From Cellulophaga fucicola (lineage in GTDB: Bacteria > Bacteroidota > Bacteroidia > Flavobacteriales > Flavobacteriaceae), in assembly GCF_900119145.1 (NCBI RefSeq), contig NZ_FPIY01000001.1, forward strand, positions 248,001 to 312,000: a DNA stretch of 64,000 nucleotides, written 5' to 3'. The position numbers and the translations under genes were made by a program. Position 1 is the stretch's first letter; each line of letters opens with the position of its first letter. Below, in pieces: positions 54,124-63,570 of the stretch. The notes beneath the pieces were generated by a model, which did not search any database, was not told the origin of the DNA, and saw nothing but the letters and a program-made list of their open reading frames with translations.

Positions 54124-56523
54124 ATGAGACGTATTTCTATTTTTCTATTACTAGTGTGTAATTGTATAGTGCTAACTGCACAATTTGCAGATAAGAGTAA
54201 AAATTTTAAGAAATATAATGGCTATTTTTCTTTTTATTATGATGTAAAAACAGATAAAATATATTTAGAAGTTAACGATCTAGAAAAAGAGTTTCTCTAT
54301 GTAAACTCTTTAAGTAGTGGTGTTGGTAGTAATGATATTGGTTTAGATAGAGGGCAGTTAGGAGATAGCAGAGTTGTGTACTTTAAAAAAGCAGGGAATA
54401 AATTGTTATTAATACAGCCAAATTTAAAATACAGAGCTATAACAGATAATTTATTAGAAAAACAATCTGTTGAGCAAGCATTTTCAAAATCTATTTTAGG
54501 CGGATTTAAAATTGAAGAAGAGAAAAACGGAAAGTTTATTATAGATATTACGAGTCTTTTTATGCAAGATACGCACGGTGTTATTTCTAAATTAAAGAAT
54601 ACAGGGCAAGGTTCTTATAGTTTAGATGCAACAAAAAGTGCTTTTAATTTAGAACGAACAAAAGCTTTTCCTAAAAATATAGAGTTTGATGTTTATCTTA
54701 CTTTTAAAGGAGAAGCAAAAGGAAGATATATAAGTTCTGTAACACCAACATCTGGTTTGGTTACAGTAGCCCAACACCACTCTTTTGTAGAATTACCAGA
54801 TGCGGGCTACAAAAAAAGAACTTACGATCCCCGTAGCGGATCTTTTATGTTTTCTTATTATGATTATGCTACCCCAGTGCAAAAAGACATAAAAAAACGA
54901 TTTATAGCAAGACACCGATTAGAAAAGAAAGACCCAAATGTTGCTGTAAGTGAAGCTGTAGTGCCTATAGTTTATTATTTAGATAACGGTACGCCAGAAC
55001 CTATACGTTCTGCTTTATTAGACGGTGCAAAATGGTGGAATCAGGCATTTGAATCTATTGGGTATAAAGATGCCTTTCAGGTAAAAATACTACCTTCAGA
55101 TGCAGACCCAATGGATGTTAGATATAATGTAATACAATGGGTGCACAGAGCAACAAGAGGTTGGAGTTATGGAGCTAGTGTTACAGATCCAAGAACAGGA
55201 GAAATAATTAAAGGTCATGTTAGTTTAGGAAGTTTACGTATACGTCAAGATTTTTTAATAGCGCAGGCATTAACAGACAAACCTTTTGCAAAGAGTAATG
55301 ATAATTATAAAAAAATGCTCGATTTGGCATTGGCACGTATACGTCAGCTTTCTGCTCACGAAATAGGGCATACTTTAGGGTTTGCTCATAATTTTGCAGC
55401 TAGTACCAATAATAAAGCATCGGTTATGGATTATCCTCATCCTCAGTTTTCTTTAAAAGGAAATAAAATAGATTTTACAAATGCGTATGCAACAGGAATA
55501 GGAGCTTGGGATAAATATACAGTTGCCTATTCGTATTCGGATTTTAAAGAAGGTGTAGATGAAGCAAAAGCATTAAAAGAAATTATTAAAAAATCGCATA
55601 AAGAAGAGTATCGATTTATATCTGATAGTGATGCAAGAGCAAGTGGAGGTGCACACGCGTATGCGCACTTATGGGATAATGGAAGTAACGCAGCTGAAGA
55701 GTTGAATGATGTTTTAAAAATTAGAGAAGTCGCTATAAACAACTTTTCTATTGATAATATTAAAGAAGGAGAACCAAATTCTGTTTTAGAAGATGTTTTT
55801 GCCCCATTGTACTTTTTTCATAGATACCAAACAGAAGCTGTATCTAAAGTAGTTGGTGGTTTAGATTATAATTATACAGTAAAAGGAGACGAACAATTTA
55901 CGGTTAAAACTGTCTCTAAAAAAGAACAGCAAGAAGCTTTACGTACATTGCTTAAGACTGTAAATGCAAATTATATTGCAATTCCTAAAGATAAATTAAA
56001 TCTGTTTCCTCCAAGAGCAATGGGTTACAATAGAACAAGAGAGTCTTTTAACGGAAAAACGGGAGTATCTTTTGATCCGCTTTCTGCGGCAGAAACGGCA
56101 GCAGATATTACACTTTCTTTTTTATTGCATCCACAAAGAGCATCTAGATTAGTACAGCAGAAGAGTTTAGATAAGAATCAGCTTGGGTTACCAGAAGTTT
56201 TAGATGCTTTGTTAAACGAAACTTTAAAAGCAAATAATAAGGACACTTATATAAATCAAGTGCAACAAAACATAAACTTTAGAACTTTATTTTATGTAAT
56301 GAATCTAGCAGTGAGTAAAAATGTACATCCGCAAGTGAATGCAATTGCAAATTTTAAGTTAAGAGAAATAAAAAAAGAATTTGCTTTAAAAGATAATGCG
56401 TATGCATTAGAAGTTGTAACAAGAATAAGTCATTTTCAAGAACATCCAGAGCTATTTATTACAGTTAAGTCTCCTAAAATCCCTGACGGATCACCAATAG
56501 GAATGGAATGTTTGTCAAACTAA
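54124..56523 (+). CDS. Secreted zinc metalloprotease (metzincin, DUF5117-like)
   Basis: 799 aa. Signal peptide (MRRISIFLLLVCNCIVLTAQ), an N-terminal DUF5117-like domain (GYFSFYYDVKTDKIYLEV, LGDSRVVYFKKAGNKLLLIQ), then a catalytic region with LSAHEIGHTLGFAHNFAAST, the extended HExxHxxGxxH zinc motif of metzincins, and a downstream VMDYPHPQFS that fits the Met-turn. The C-terminal half is DUF4953-like. Probably exported; substrate unknown. Threonine aldolase follows after 17 nt, so they may share a transcript. Confidence 0.88.
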   Translation: MRRISIFLLLVCNCIVLTAQFADKSKNFKKYNGYFSFYYDVKTDKIYLEVNDLEKEFLYVNSLSSGVGSNDIGLDRGQLGDSRVVYFKKAGNKLLLIQPNLKYRAITDNLLEKQSVEQAFSKSILGGFKIEEEKNGKFIIDITSLFMQDTHGVISKLKNTGQGSYSLDATKSAFNLERTKAFPKNIEFDVYLTFKGEAKGRYISSVTPTSGLVTVAQHHSFVELPDAGYKKRTYDPRSGSFMFSYYDYATPVQKDIKKRFIARHRLEKKDPNVAVSEAVVPIVYYLDNGTPEPIRSALLDGAKWWNQAFESIGYKDAFQVKILPSDADPMDVRYNVIQWVHRATRGWSYGASVTDPRTGEIIKGHVSLGSLRIRQDFLIAQALTDKPFAKSNDNYKKMLDLALARIRQLSAHEIGHTLGFAHNFAASTNNKASVMDYPHPQFSLKGNKIDFTNAYATGIGAWDKYTVAYSYSDFKEGVDEAKALKEIIKKSHKEEYRFISDSDARASGGAHAYAHLWDNGSNAAEELNDVLKIREVAINNFSIDNIKEGEPNSVLEDVFAPLYFFHRYQTEAVSKVVGGLDYNYTVKGDEQFTVKTVSKKEQQEALRTLLKTVNANYIAIPKDKLNLFPPRAMGYNRTRESFNGKTGVSFDPLSAAETAADITLSFLLHPQRASRLVQQKSLDKNQLGLPEVLDALLNETLKANNKDTYINQVQQNINFRTLFYVMNLAVSKNVHPQVNAIANFKLREIKKEFALKDNAYALEVVTRISHFQEHPELFITVKSPKIPDGSPIGMECLSN

Positions 56524-56540
56524 AAAAATAAATAATTATA

Positions 56541-57563
56541 ATGAAAATTAACCTTATAAGCGATACAGTAACAAAGCCAACACCAGAGATGTTAAATGCA
56601 ATGTTTACATCAGAAGTTGGTGACGATGTATTTAAGCATGACCCAACTGTAAATGAATTAGAAGCTAAAGTAGCTGCTATGTTTGGTATGGAAGCTGCTT
56701 TGTTTTTTCCTAGCGGAACAATGGCAAACCAGACTGCAATAAAATTACATACGCAACCAGGAGAACAATTAATATGCGACAAATATGCTCATATTTTTAA
56801 TTATGAAGGTGGAGGTGTAAGTTTTAATAGCGGTGTTAGTTGTAGGTTGGTAGATGGTGATAGAGGTATGATGACAGCAGAACAGGTTGAAGAAGCTATT
56901 AATCCGCCAGATTTTTACCATAGTCCACTTACTACTTTAGTGTGTATAGAGAACACAGCAAACAAAGGTGGTGGTGCTTGTTGGGATTTTAAAGAGTTAG
57001 AGAAAATAAAAGCAGTTTGTGAAAAACACGGGTTAAAGTATCATTTAGATGGTGCTCGTTTATGGAACGCACTGGTAGCTAAAGGTGAATCTCCAAAGCA
57101 ATATGGTGCTTTGTTTAATACAATAAGTGTTTGTTTAAGTAAGGGTTTAGGTTGCCCAGTAGGTTCTGTTTTGGTTGGTTCTAAAAAAGATATAGATAGA
57201 GCAATACGTGTACGTAAGATGTTTGGTGGTGGTATGCGTCAAGCTGGTTATTTGTCAGGAGCTGCAATTTATGCTTTAGATAACCATATAGAACGTTTAC
57301 ATGAAGATCACAGAAAAGCTAAAGAAATAGGAGTGGTGTTAGATGGTCTTAGCTTTGTAAAAAGCGTAGAGCCTATAGAAACTAATATTATAATTTTTGC
57401 TATTGATGAAAAGCTAATAACACAAGAACAATTTTTAGCTAAATTAAAAGAGAATAATGTGGAAATAATAGGTATGGGACAGGGTAAACTAAGAATAGTT
57501 ACTCATTTAGATTATACAGATAATATGCATAACAGGTTTATATCTATTCTAAAAAGTTTATAA
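56541..57563 (+). CDS. ltaE: Low-specificity L-threonine aldolase
   Basis: 340 aa PLP enzyme of the beta-eliminating lyase family. MKINLISDTVTKPTPEMLNA is the family start (SDTVTKPT), GDDVFKHDPTVNELEA follows, and LDGARLWNALVAKG precedes NTISVCLSKGLGCPVGSVLV, where the K of SKGLG binds PLP. Cleaves threonine to glycine and acetaldehyde. The 3' end overlaps the convergent DUF1508 gene by 6 nt. Confidence 0.93.
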   Translation: MKINLISDTVTKPTPEMLNAMFTSEVGDDVFKHDPTVNELEAKVAAMFGMEAALFFPSGTMANQTAIKLHTQPGEQLICDKYAHIFNYEGGGVSFNSGVSCRLVDGDRGMMTAEQVEEAINPPDFYHSPLTTLVCIENTANKGGGACWDFKELEKIKAVCEKHGLKYHLDGARLWNALVAKGESPKQYGALFNTISVCLSKGLGCPVGSVLVGSKKDIDRAIRVRKMFGGGMRQAGYLSGAAIYALDNHIERLHEDHRKAKEIGVVLDGLSFVKSVEPIETNIIIFAIDEKLITQEQFLAKLKENNVEIIGMGQGKLRIVTHLDYTDNMHNRFISILKSL

Positions 57564-57872
57564 ATTATATAAAGAACTAATATTATTTTTTAGGTTTTTT
57601 ATACCATTTTCCATTCCTGCTTCAGAAGAGTAAAATTGGCTTTTTCCAATAACTTTGCCTTCTAAATTTTTTAAATTAAATAAGAATTTACCGTTATAAT
57701 CAGTCTTGCGTTCAAAAATGTTAAGACTGTTTATAGCTGGTACTATATTCTTAATTGTAGTATTTAATTCTTCTTTGCTAGAAAAACTATCTCCCTGTAG
57801 TAAAACAATATTATTTTCAGTTTTTAAACGGAAAGTGAAAGTATTGTCTTTATTCTTTGTTATATGTATCAT
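57558..57872 (-). CDS. DUF1508 (YegP-like) protein
   Basis: 104 aa, two tandem halves of the DUF1508 repeat: DNTFTFRLKTENNIVLLQGD with SKEELNTTIKNIVP, and NGKFLFNLKNLEGKVIGKSQ with EAGMENGIKNLKNN. YegP-like proteins are small and soluble, of unknown function. Tail overlap with ltaE. Confidence 0.85.
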   Translation of the reverse strand: MIHITKNKDNTFTFRLKTENNIVLLQGDSFSSKEELNTTIKNIVPAINSLNIFERKTDYNGKFLFNLKNLEGKVIGKSQFYSSEAGMENGIKNLKNNISSLYNL

Positions 57873-58025
57873 TATTTCTCTTTTGTCTTAAAGATAAGAT
57901 AATTTTATATCTAAAGTTAAAATAATTTTAAGATTTTATTAAGATAGTGTATTTGTTCAAAAATTAACCATTGTTAATCTTAATGCATCAATAAAATAAG
58001 GGTTTTTAAAATTTTTGTTCTCTTT

Positions 58026-58059
58026 TTTGTGTTTTATCGCTCATAAAATTTTATATTTG
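58026..58059 (+). promoter_or_regulatory. Bacteroidota-type promoter for the OmpA-family gene
   Basis: TTTG at 58026-58029, a 22-nt spacer, then TATATTTG at 58052-58059 (TAnnTTTG). It lies about 50 nt before the ATG at 58109, giving a plausible A-rich leader for a highly expressed outer membrane protein. Confidence 0.78.
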
Positions 58060-58108
58060 CAGTCTAACATTAACATATTTTAACATTAATTAAACACATT
58101 AACCAAAA

Positions 58109-59209
58109 ATGAAAAAATTATTATTCTTATTTGCAGTTATGACTGCATCAGTTACTATGGCTCAAGATTTGCCAACAAATCCAGAACCAGGTAAATGTTA
58201 CGTACGTTGTACAACTCCGGATGTATACGTAAACGAATCTATAACAATTACAACTAAGCCAGCTTATTCTGTTTTAAAAACAGTACCTGCTACTTTTAAG
58301 ACAGTAACAGAGCGTGTATTAGTAAAAGATGAAAGTAAAACACTTAGAGTTGTACCTGCTAAATGGGGAACTGAAACAATTTCTTACGTAGCTAAAGAAG
58401 GTGGTAACACATTAAGTATTACTCCTGCTAGTTTTAACCCTAGTTCAGAAACTATTGAAGTTAAACCAGCTTATGCTGTATGGGAATTAGGTGCTTCTGC
58501 TCCTGATTGTGCTTCTGGTAATCCTGACGATTGTAGATACTGGTGTTACAAAGGTTACCCAGCTGAATTTACAACTATTCAGACTCAAGTTTTAGGTGCA
58601 GATGCTTCTGTATCAAAAACTCCAATTGGATCTAGAGATGCTTCTTACAAGAAAACTGTATTGGTTTCTGGTCCTTCTGTTGTAGAAACAATTATTCCTG
58701 CAGAATATAAGGAAATTACTAAAACTGTTTTAGATAAAGATGCTTATACTACTAATGTATCTGTACCTGCTGTTACTAAAACAATAACAAAAGAAGTATT
58801 AAAGCAAAAAGGTGGTCTTACTACTTGGAGCGAAGTTGAATGTTCTTTAGTGCAATACCAAGCTTTACCAATTAACTGGAACTTAGGTAGCTCTACATTA
58901 ACTGCAGAAGCTAAAAGAATTATTGATTCTAGATTAATGCCAATTTTAAGTCAAAATCCAGGTGTTAAATTAGAGATTGCTTCTCATACAGATGCAAGAG
59001 GTAACAATGCTTCTAACCAGAGTTTATCTGAAAAAAGAGCTAAGTCTGTTGCAGATTACTTAATTACTAAGGGTGTTAACTCTAGTTTACTAGTAGCAAA
59101 CGGTTACGGTGAAAACAAATTAAAGAACAGATGTAAGGATGGTGTTTCTTGTACAGAAAGAGAGCACGCTGCTAACAGAAGAACTGAGTTTAGATTAATT
59201 AACAACTAA
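58109..59209 (+). CDS. OmpA-family outer membrane protein with N-terminal repeats
   Basis: 366 aa. Signal peptide (MKKLLFLFAVMTASVTMAQD). Residues about 55-236 contain degenerate repeats of a PAxFKxVTxxVL unit: VPATFKTVTERVLVK (59-73), YPAEFTTIQTQVLGA (150-164), IPAEYKEITKTVLDK (196-210), VPAVTKTITKEVLKQ (219-233). Cysteines cluster at 30-34 and 134-146. The OmpA C-terminal domain (about 255-366) has SHTDARGNNASNQSLSEKRA, with D295 and R297 of the peptidoglycan-binding site. Anchors the outer membrane to the wall. Strong promoter upstream. Confidence 0.9.
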   Translation: MKKLLFLFAVMTASVTMAQDLPTNPEPGKCYVRCTTPDVYVNESITITTKPAYSVLKTVPATFKTVTERVLVKDESKTLRVVPAKWGTETISYVAKEGGNTLSITPASFNPSSETIEVKPAYAVWELGASAPDCASGNPDDCRYWCYKGYPAEFTTIQTQVLGADASVSKTPIGSRDASYKKTVLVSGPSVVETIIPAEYKEITKTVLDKDAYTTNVSVPAVTKTITKEVLKQKGGLTTWSEVECSLVQYQALPINWNLGSSTLTAEAKRIIDSRLMPILSQNPGVKLEIASHTDARGNNASNQSLSEKRAKSVADYLITKGVNSSLLVANGYGENKLKNRCKDGVSCTEREHAANRRTEFRLINN

Positions 59210-59245
59210 TAGTAAACCTATTATAGTTAATCACTAACCAAATAT

Positions 59246-59280
59246 AAAAGGGCCTTCAATTAATTTTGAAGGCCCTTTTT
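59246..59280. terminator. Bidirectional terminator
   Basis: AAAAGGGCCTTCAA / TTGAAGGCCCTTTT with a 6-nt loop, between the OmpA-family gene and the convergent thioredoxin-like gene. Confidence 0.92.
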
Positions 59281-59302
59281 GCTTTTTAATAGATTAAGAT
59301 TT

Positions 59303-59758
59303 TTAATCTGTATATTTTTTTAGAAACTTAATGTGGTGTTGTGTATCTCCATTCATACTATACCCGTGTAAAGCGCCTTTTTCTCTTCCTTTACTATCTA
59401 AAATTTTTAGGTTAGGAAAAACACCCTTTTTGTTATACTTAGCCATTAAATCCATATTATGTTTTAATTGCTCAGGAGTAAGTAAATCATTGTTTCTAGG
59501 AATGTCTATATAAAGTAATTCGTAGTTTTTTGCAATCTCTTTAAATTCGCTTGTTTCAAATAAATCTTTTTTAAGCATTTTACAAGGTCCACACCAATCG
59601 CTGCCAGTAAAATAAACTAAAATGTTTTTATCTTGTTTTTTAGCTCTTTTTAAAACTGTCTCGTAATCTGTATTCCATTCTACATCTGCAATTACTTTAG
59701 TAGAAGGTGCTGTACCAAATAATATTGGAAAAATTAAGGCTATTAATAAGTGTTTCAT
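59303..59758 (-). CDS. Secreted thioredoxin-like protein
   Basis: 151 aa. Signal peptide (MKHLLIALIFPILFGTAPST), then VLKRAKKQDKNILVYFTGSD and WCGPCKML, the CxxC active site at C56 and C59, with FPNLKILDSKGREKGALHGY further on. A periplasmic disulfide reductase or thiol transferase of the thioredoxin_7 type is likely. 41 nt downstream of the YbaB gene. Confidence 0.9.
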   Translation of the reverse strand: MKHLLIALIFPILFGTAPSTKVIADVEWNTDYETVLKRAKKQDKNILVYFTGSDWCGPCKMLKKDLFETSEFKEIAKNYELLYIDIPRNNDLLTPEQLKHNMDLMAKYNKKGVFPNLKILDSKGREKGALHGYSMNGDTQHHIKFLKKYTD

Positions 59759-59799
59759 CTTTGTCTTTTTTTATATTCTTGCAAAAAACTTGCCATTAT

Positions 59800-60126
59800 T
59801 TATTTAAATAACGAATCCATTCCCGGAATATTGGGTAAACCGTCTTTTGCAGCAGCACCTAATTCTGTTTCATTAACCTGTGTAGCTCTTTCAATAGCCT
59901 TATTTAATGTTATAATTAGGTAGTCTTCTAATTGTTCTTTATCCTCTAAAAGGCTTTCATCAATCTCTATGCTTTTAATAGTCCTGTTTGCTGTAATGGT
60001 AACTTTTAGAGTGTTGTCACTAGATTTTTCATCAATTAAAACAGAGTTTAAGCGTTGTTTTGTTTCTTCAACTTTTTGTTGGGTTTCTTTAAGTTTTCCC
60101 ATCATACCCATCATATCTCCAAACAT
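59800..60126 (-). CDS. YbaB/EbfC family nucleoid-associated protein
   Basis: 108 aa. [20 protein letters not shown], a Met-rich coiled-coil start typical of YbaB, then [20 protein letters not shown] and [20 protein letters not shown], and the C-terminal [13 protein letters not shown]. The family binds DNA as a dimer and acts as a nucleoid-associated or regulatory protein. Confidence 0.92.
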   Translation of the reverse strand: MFGDMMGMMGKLKETQQKVEETKQRLNSVLIDEKSSDNTLKVTITANRTIKSIEIDESLLEDKEQLEDYLIITLNKAIERATQVNETELGAAAKDGLPNIPGMDSLFK

Positions 60127-60271
60127 AATTTTTAGTGTTTTAGTTATTTCTTAGCAAAATTAATAAATTGTAACTCAATCAATCTTAAAAAAAAATGAAA
60201 GTCACAAAAAATGTATTGTTATGTTAGTTAGTATTATTTTTGTTGCTTCATGTAAATAAAAAAAGAAGCCT

Positions 60272-62332
60272 ATGGCTAATATTAAAATTCCTGTTGCCAA
60301 AAAAGAACCTAAAGAGTTAGTTAAGCATAACGACGTTAGGATAGATAACTATTACTGGTTAAACAATAGAGAAGATAAAGAAGTAATTACATACTTAGAA
60401 GAAGAAAATACATATTATAATACTTTAACGGCGCATACTAAGGACTTTCAAGACGCTCTTTTTAGTGAAATGAAAGCTCGTATAAAAGAAGATGATGCTT
60501 CTGTGCCGTACAAGCTGAATGGTTACTGGTATGGTACTCGTTACCAGATAGGAAAAGAATACCCAATATACTCTAGGCGTAAAGGTGAAGAAAGCGCTCC
60601 TGAAGAAATTTTGTTTGACTGTAATGAGTTGGCAAAAGGAAGCGACTATTTTAATCTTAGCGGTGTAGCTATAAGTCCTAATAATAATTTAGCAGCTTAT
60701 GGTGTAGACACCGTATCTAGAAGAGAATATACTATTAGAATAAAAAACTTAGAAACAGGTGAAATTTATGATGATGTTATAGAAAAAACTACAGGTAGTA
60801 GTGTGTGGGCGGCAGACAATAAAACATTGTTTTATACAAAGAAAGATTCTGTTACTTTAAGATCAGATAAAATATACAAGCATAAGTTAGGTACACCAAC
60901 AGCAGAAGATGAATTAGTGTATCATGAGGAAGATGAAACGTTTAATACGTACATATATAAGACTAAATCTAAAAAGTTTATTATTATAGGTTCTTCTAGT
61001 ACCTTAACGTCTGAGTATAGATTTATAGAGACAGATAATCCAGACTCTGAATTTAAGATTTTTTCTCCAAGAGAAAGAGGGTTAGAGTATTCTATAGCAC
61101 ATTATGGAAATCAGTTTTTTATATTAACAAATAAGGATAAAGCTTTTAATTTTAAGTTGATGAAATGCAATGATACCGCTACTGCATCTAACTTATGGGA
61201 AGAGTTTATACCACACAGAGCAGATGTATTACTTGAAGATTTAGATATTTTTAAAGATTATTACATTCTATCTGAAAGAGAAAATGGCTTAAATAATATA
61301 AAAATAGTTCGTTGGGACACTAACGAAGCATATTATTTGCCTTTTGAAGATGAGACATACACAGCTTATGTAGGGACTAACCCAGATTTTGATACTTCAA
61401 TCTTAAGATACGGTTACAACTCTTTAACTACGCCAAGTTCTGTAATAGATTTTAATATGGATACTAAATCCAAAGAAATTAAAAAAGAGCAAGAGGTTTT
61501 AGGAGGTGTATTTAAAAAGGAGAACTATAAATCTGAGCGAATTTGGGCTACAGCTAGAGACGGTGTTAAAGTGCCAATGTCTATTGTATATCATAAAGAC
61601 ACAAAGTTAGATGGTAAAAGTCCTGTTTTACAATATGCATACGGTTCTTATGGATATACTATAGATCCTTATTTTTCTACAGTACGTTTAAGTTTGTTAG
61701 ATAGAGGTTTTATTTATGCAATAACACATATACGTGGAGGTGAGTATTTAGGCAGAAAATGGTATGAGGATGGTAAACTTTTAAAAAAGACAAATACCTT
61801 TACAGACTTTGTAGATTGCTCTAAGCATTTAATTAATAATAATTATACTAGCAAAGAGCATTTGTATGCCTCTGGTGGCTCTGCAGGTGGTTTGTTAATG
61901 GGTGCAATAATTAATATGGCGCCAGAATTATATAATGGTATTATTGCAAGTGTACCTTTTGTAGATGTTGTTACTACTATGTTAGACGATTCTATACCAC
62001 TAACTACGGGCGAGTACGACGAGTGGGGAAACCCTAACGATAAGGAATATTACGATTATATGAAGTCTTATTCTCCTTATGATAATGTTGTGGTACAAGA
62101 CTACCCAACAATGTTAGTAACTACAGGTTTGCATGATTCGCAAGTACAATATTGGGAACCAGCAAAATGGGTAGCTAAATTAAGAGAATCTAAAACAGAT
62201 ACTAATTTATTGTTCTTAGATACTAATATGGATGCAGGTCACGGTGGGGCATCTGGTAGGTTCGAGGCTTTAAAAGAGGTTGCAAAAGAGTATGCCTTTT
62301 TAATAGATTTAGAAGGAAAAATCTCTAAGTAA
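60272..62332 (+). CDS. Prolyl oligopeptidase family serine peptidase (oligopeptidase B-like, S9A)
   Basis: 686 aa. N-terminal half is a beta-propeller (blades from about residue 70 to 410, IYSRRKGEESAPEEILFDCN). The C-terminal alpha/beta-hydrolase holds the nucleophile motif LYASGGSAGGLLMG (Ser537), GLHDSQVQYWEP (Asp622) and MDAGHGGASGRFE (His657), plus THIRGGEYLGRKWYEDGKLL, which is characteristic of oligopeptidase B/S9A. No signal peptide, so cytoplasmic. Cleaves short peptides; PtrB-type specificity is likely after basic residues but not proven here. Confidence 0.92.
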   Translation: MANIKIPVAKKEPKELVKHNDVRIDNYYWLNNREDKEVITYLEEENTYYNTLTAHTKDFQDALFSEMKARIKEDDASVPYKLNGYWYGTRYQIGKEYPIYSRRKGEESAPEEILFDCNELAKGSDYFNLSGVAISPNNNLAAYGVDTVSRREYTIRIKNLETGEIYDDVIEKTTGSSVWAADNKTLFYTKKDSVTLRSDKIYKHKLGTPTAEDELVYHEEDETFNTYIYKTKSKKFIIIGSSSTLTSEYRFIETDNPDSEFKIFSPRERGLEYSIAHYGNQFFILTNKDKAFNFKLMKCNDTATASNLWEEFIPHRADVLLEDLDIFKDYYILSERENGLNNIKIVRWDTNEAYYLPFEDETYTAYVGTNPDFDTSILRYGYNSLTTPSSVIDFNMDTKSKEIKKEQEVLGGVFKKENYKSERIWATARDGVKVPMSIVYHKDTKLDGKSPVLQYAYGSYGYTIDPYFSTVRLSLLDRGFIYAITHIRGGEYLGRKWYEDGKLLKKTNTFTDFVDCSKHLINNNYTSKEHLYASGGSAGGLLMGAIINMAPELYNGIIASVPFVDVVTTMLDDSIPLTTGEYDEWGNPNDKEYYDYMKSYSPYDNVVVQDYPTMLVTTGLHDSQVQYWEPAKWVAKLRESKTDTNLLFLDTNMDAGHGGASGRFEALKEVAKEYAFLIDLEGKISK

Positions 62333-62400
62333 AAAAAAATACTTAAATTTGTACCGTATTTGATAAGTAAACCAATATAAGCTTATCATATTATAACCAA

Positions 62401-63447
62401 ATGCGCATGAAAAATAAAATTAATGCCTACAACAATGTTTTAGAGTTAATAGGTAATACTCCATTAATTAAAATTAATAATATTACTAGCTCCTTTAAAG
62501 GAGAATATTACGCTAAAGTAGAGGCTTTTAATCCAGGACATTCTGCAAAAGATAGAATAGCAATTCATATTATTGAAGAAGCAGAACGTAAAGGGATATT
62601 AAATGAGGACAGTACAATTATAGAAACTACATCTGGTAATACAGGTTTTAGTATCGCTATGGCAAGTATTGTAAAAGGTTACAAATGTATTTTAGCAGTA
62701 AGCTCTAAATCTTCTCCAGACAAAATAGATATGTTGCGCTCTATGGGTGCACAAGTATATGTTTGTCCTGCTCACGTTAGTGCAGATGATCCAAGATCTT
62801 ATTACGAAGTTGCTAAAAGGTTGCACCAAGAAACAGAAGGTTCTATATACATTAATCAATACTTTAACGAGTTAAACAGACAAGCACATTACTTATCTAC
62901 TGGTCCAGAAATTTGGGAACAGACAAATGGTAATATTACGCATCTAGTTGCTTGTAGTGGTACAGGAGGTACAATTTCTGGAACAGCTAAGTATTTAAAG
63001 GAGCAAAACCCTAATGTAAAAGTTATAGGTGTAGATGCTTTTGGATCTGTATTAAAGAAATATCATGAAACGCGTGAATTTGATGCTAATGAGATTTACC
63101 CATACCGCATAGAAGGTTTAGGTAAAAATCTTATACCAGGAGCAACAGATTTTGATACTATAGATAAATTTATAAAAGTTACTGATGAAGAAAGTGCACA
63201 TACCGCAAGGGAAGTGTCTGGAACAGAAGGGCTTTTTGTTGGGTATACAAGTGGAGCTGCAATGCAAGCTGTAAAACAGTTATATGCAGAAGGTGAATTT
63301 GACGCTAATAGTAGAGTAGTGATTATATTTCCTGATCACGGTTCTAGATATATGAGTAAAATTTATAGTGATGAATGGATGGAGGCTCAAGGCTTTTTAA
63401 ACGCTGTTAAGACAGAGGAAAAAGCAGAGATTCAATTTGTTAAGTAA
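62401..63447 (+). CDS. PLP-dependent cysteine synthase/cystathionine beta-synthase family protein
   Basis: 348 aa. [13 protein letters not shown] and [14 protein letters not shown], with Lys50 as Schiff base, [14 protein letters not shown] (the substrate loop), and [14 protein letters not shown] (phosphate-binding). Normal cysteine synthases are about 310 aa. The sequence is a member of the CysK/CBS superfamily, without the CBS regulatory domains. The gene is followed by a terminator-like hairpin and then by an alpha-oxoamine synthase gene; cysteate synthase is an alternative reading of its role (see finding). Start MRMKNK chosen; Met3 also possible. Confidence 0.85.
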   Translation: MRMKNKINAYNNVLELIGNTPLIKINNITSSFKGEYYAKVEAFNPGHSAKDRIAIHIIEEAERKGILNEDSTIIETTSGNTGFSIAMASIVKGYKCILAVSSKSSPDKIDMLRSMGAQVYVCPAHVSADDPRSYYEVAKRLHQETEGSIYINQYFNELNRQAHYLSTGPEIWEQTNGNITHLVACSGTGGTISGTAKYLKEQNPNVKVIGVDAFGSVLKKYHETREFDANEIYPYRIEGLGKNLIPGATDFDTIDKFIKVTDEESAHTAREVSGTEGLFVGYTSGAAMQAVKQLYAEGEFDANSRVVIIFPDHGSRYMSKIYSDEWMEAQGFLNAVKTEEKAEIQFVK

Positions 63448-63468
63448 AAAGGAAACTACAAAAAAATA

Positions 63469-63504
63469 AAAAAAGCAATGAATTTTAATTCATTGTTTTT
63501 TTTT
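63469..63504 (+). terminator. Terminator after the cysteine-synthase-like gene
   Basis: CAATGAATT / AATTCATTG with a 2-nt TT loop and a long T-run following. It weakens, though does not exclude, co-transcription with the next gene. Confidence 0.8.
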
Positions 63505-63541
63505 GTTCATAAAATTGTTATGAAAACTTGCTGAAATTCTG

Positions 63542-63549
63542 TACTTTTG
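63542..63549 (+). promoter_or_regulatory. Candidate -7 element (TACTTTTG)
   Basis: TACTTTTG fits TAnnTTTG, 21 nt before the ATG at 63571. The best upstream TTG (63515-63517) leaves a 24-nt spacer, slightly long, so the promoter is plausible rather than certain. It follows directly on a terminator, which is the expected layout. Confidence 0.5.
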
Positions 63550-63570
63550 CAGACAGCCAAAATAGCTTAG

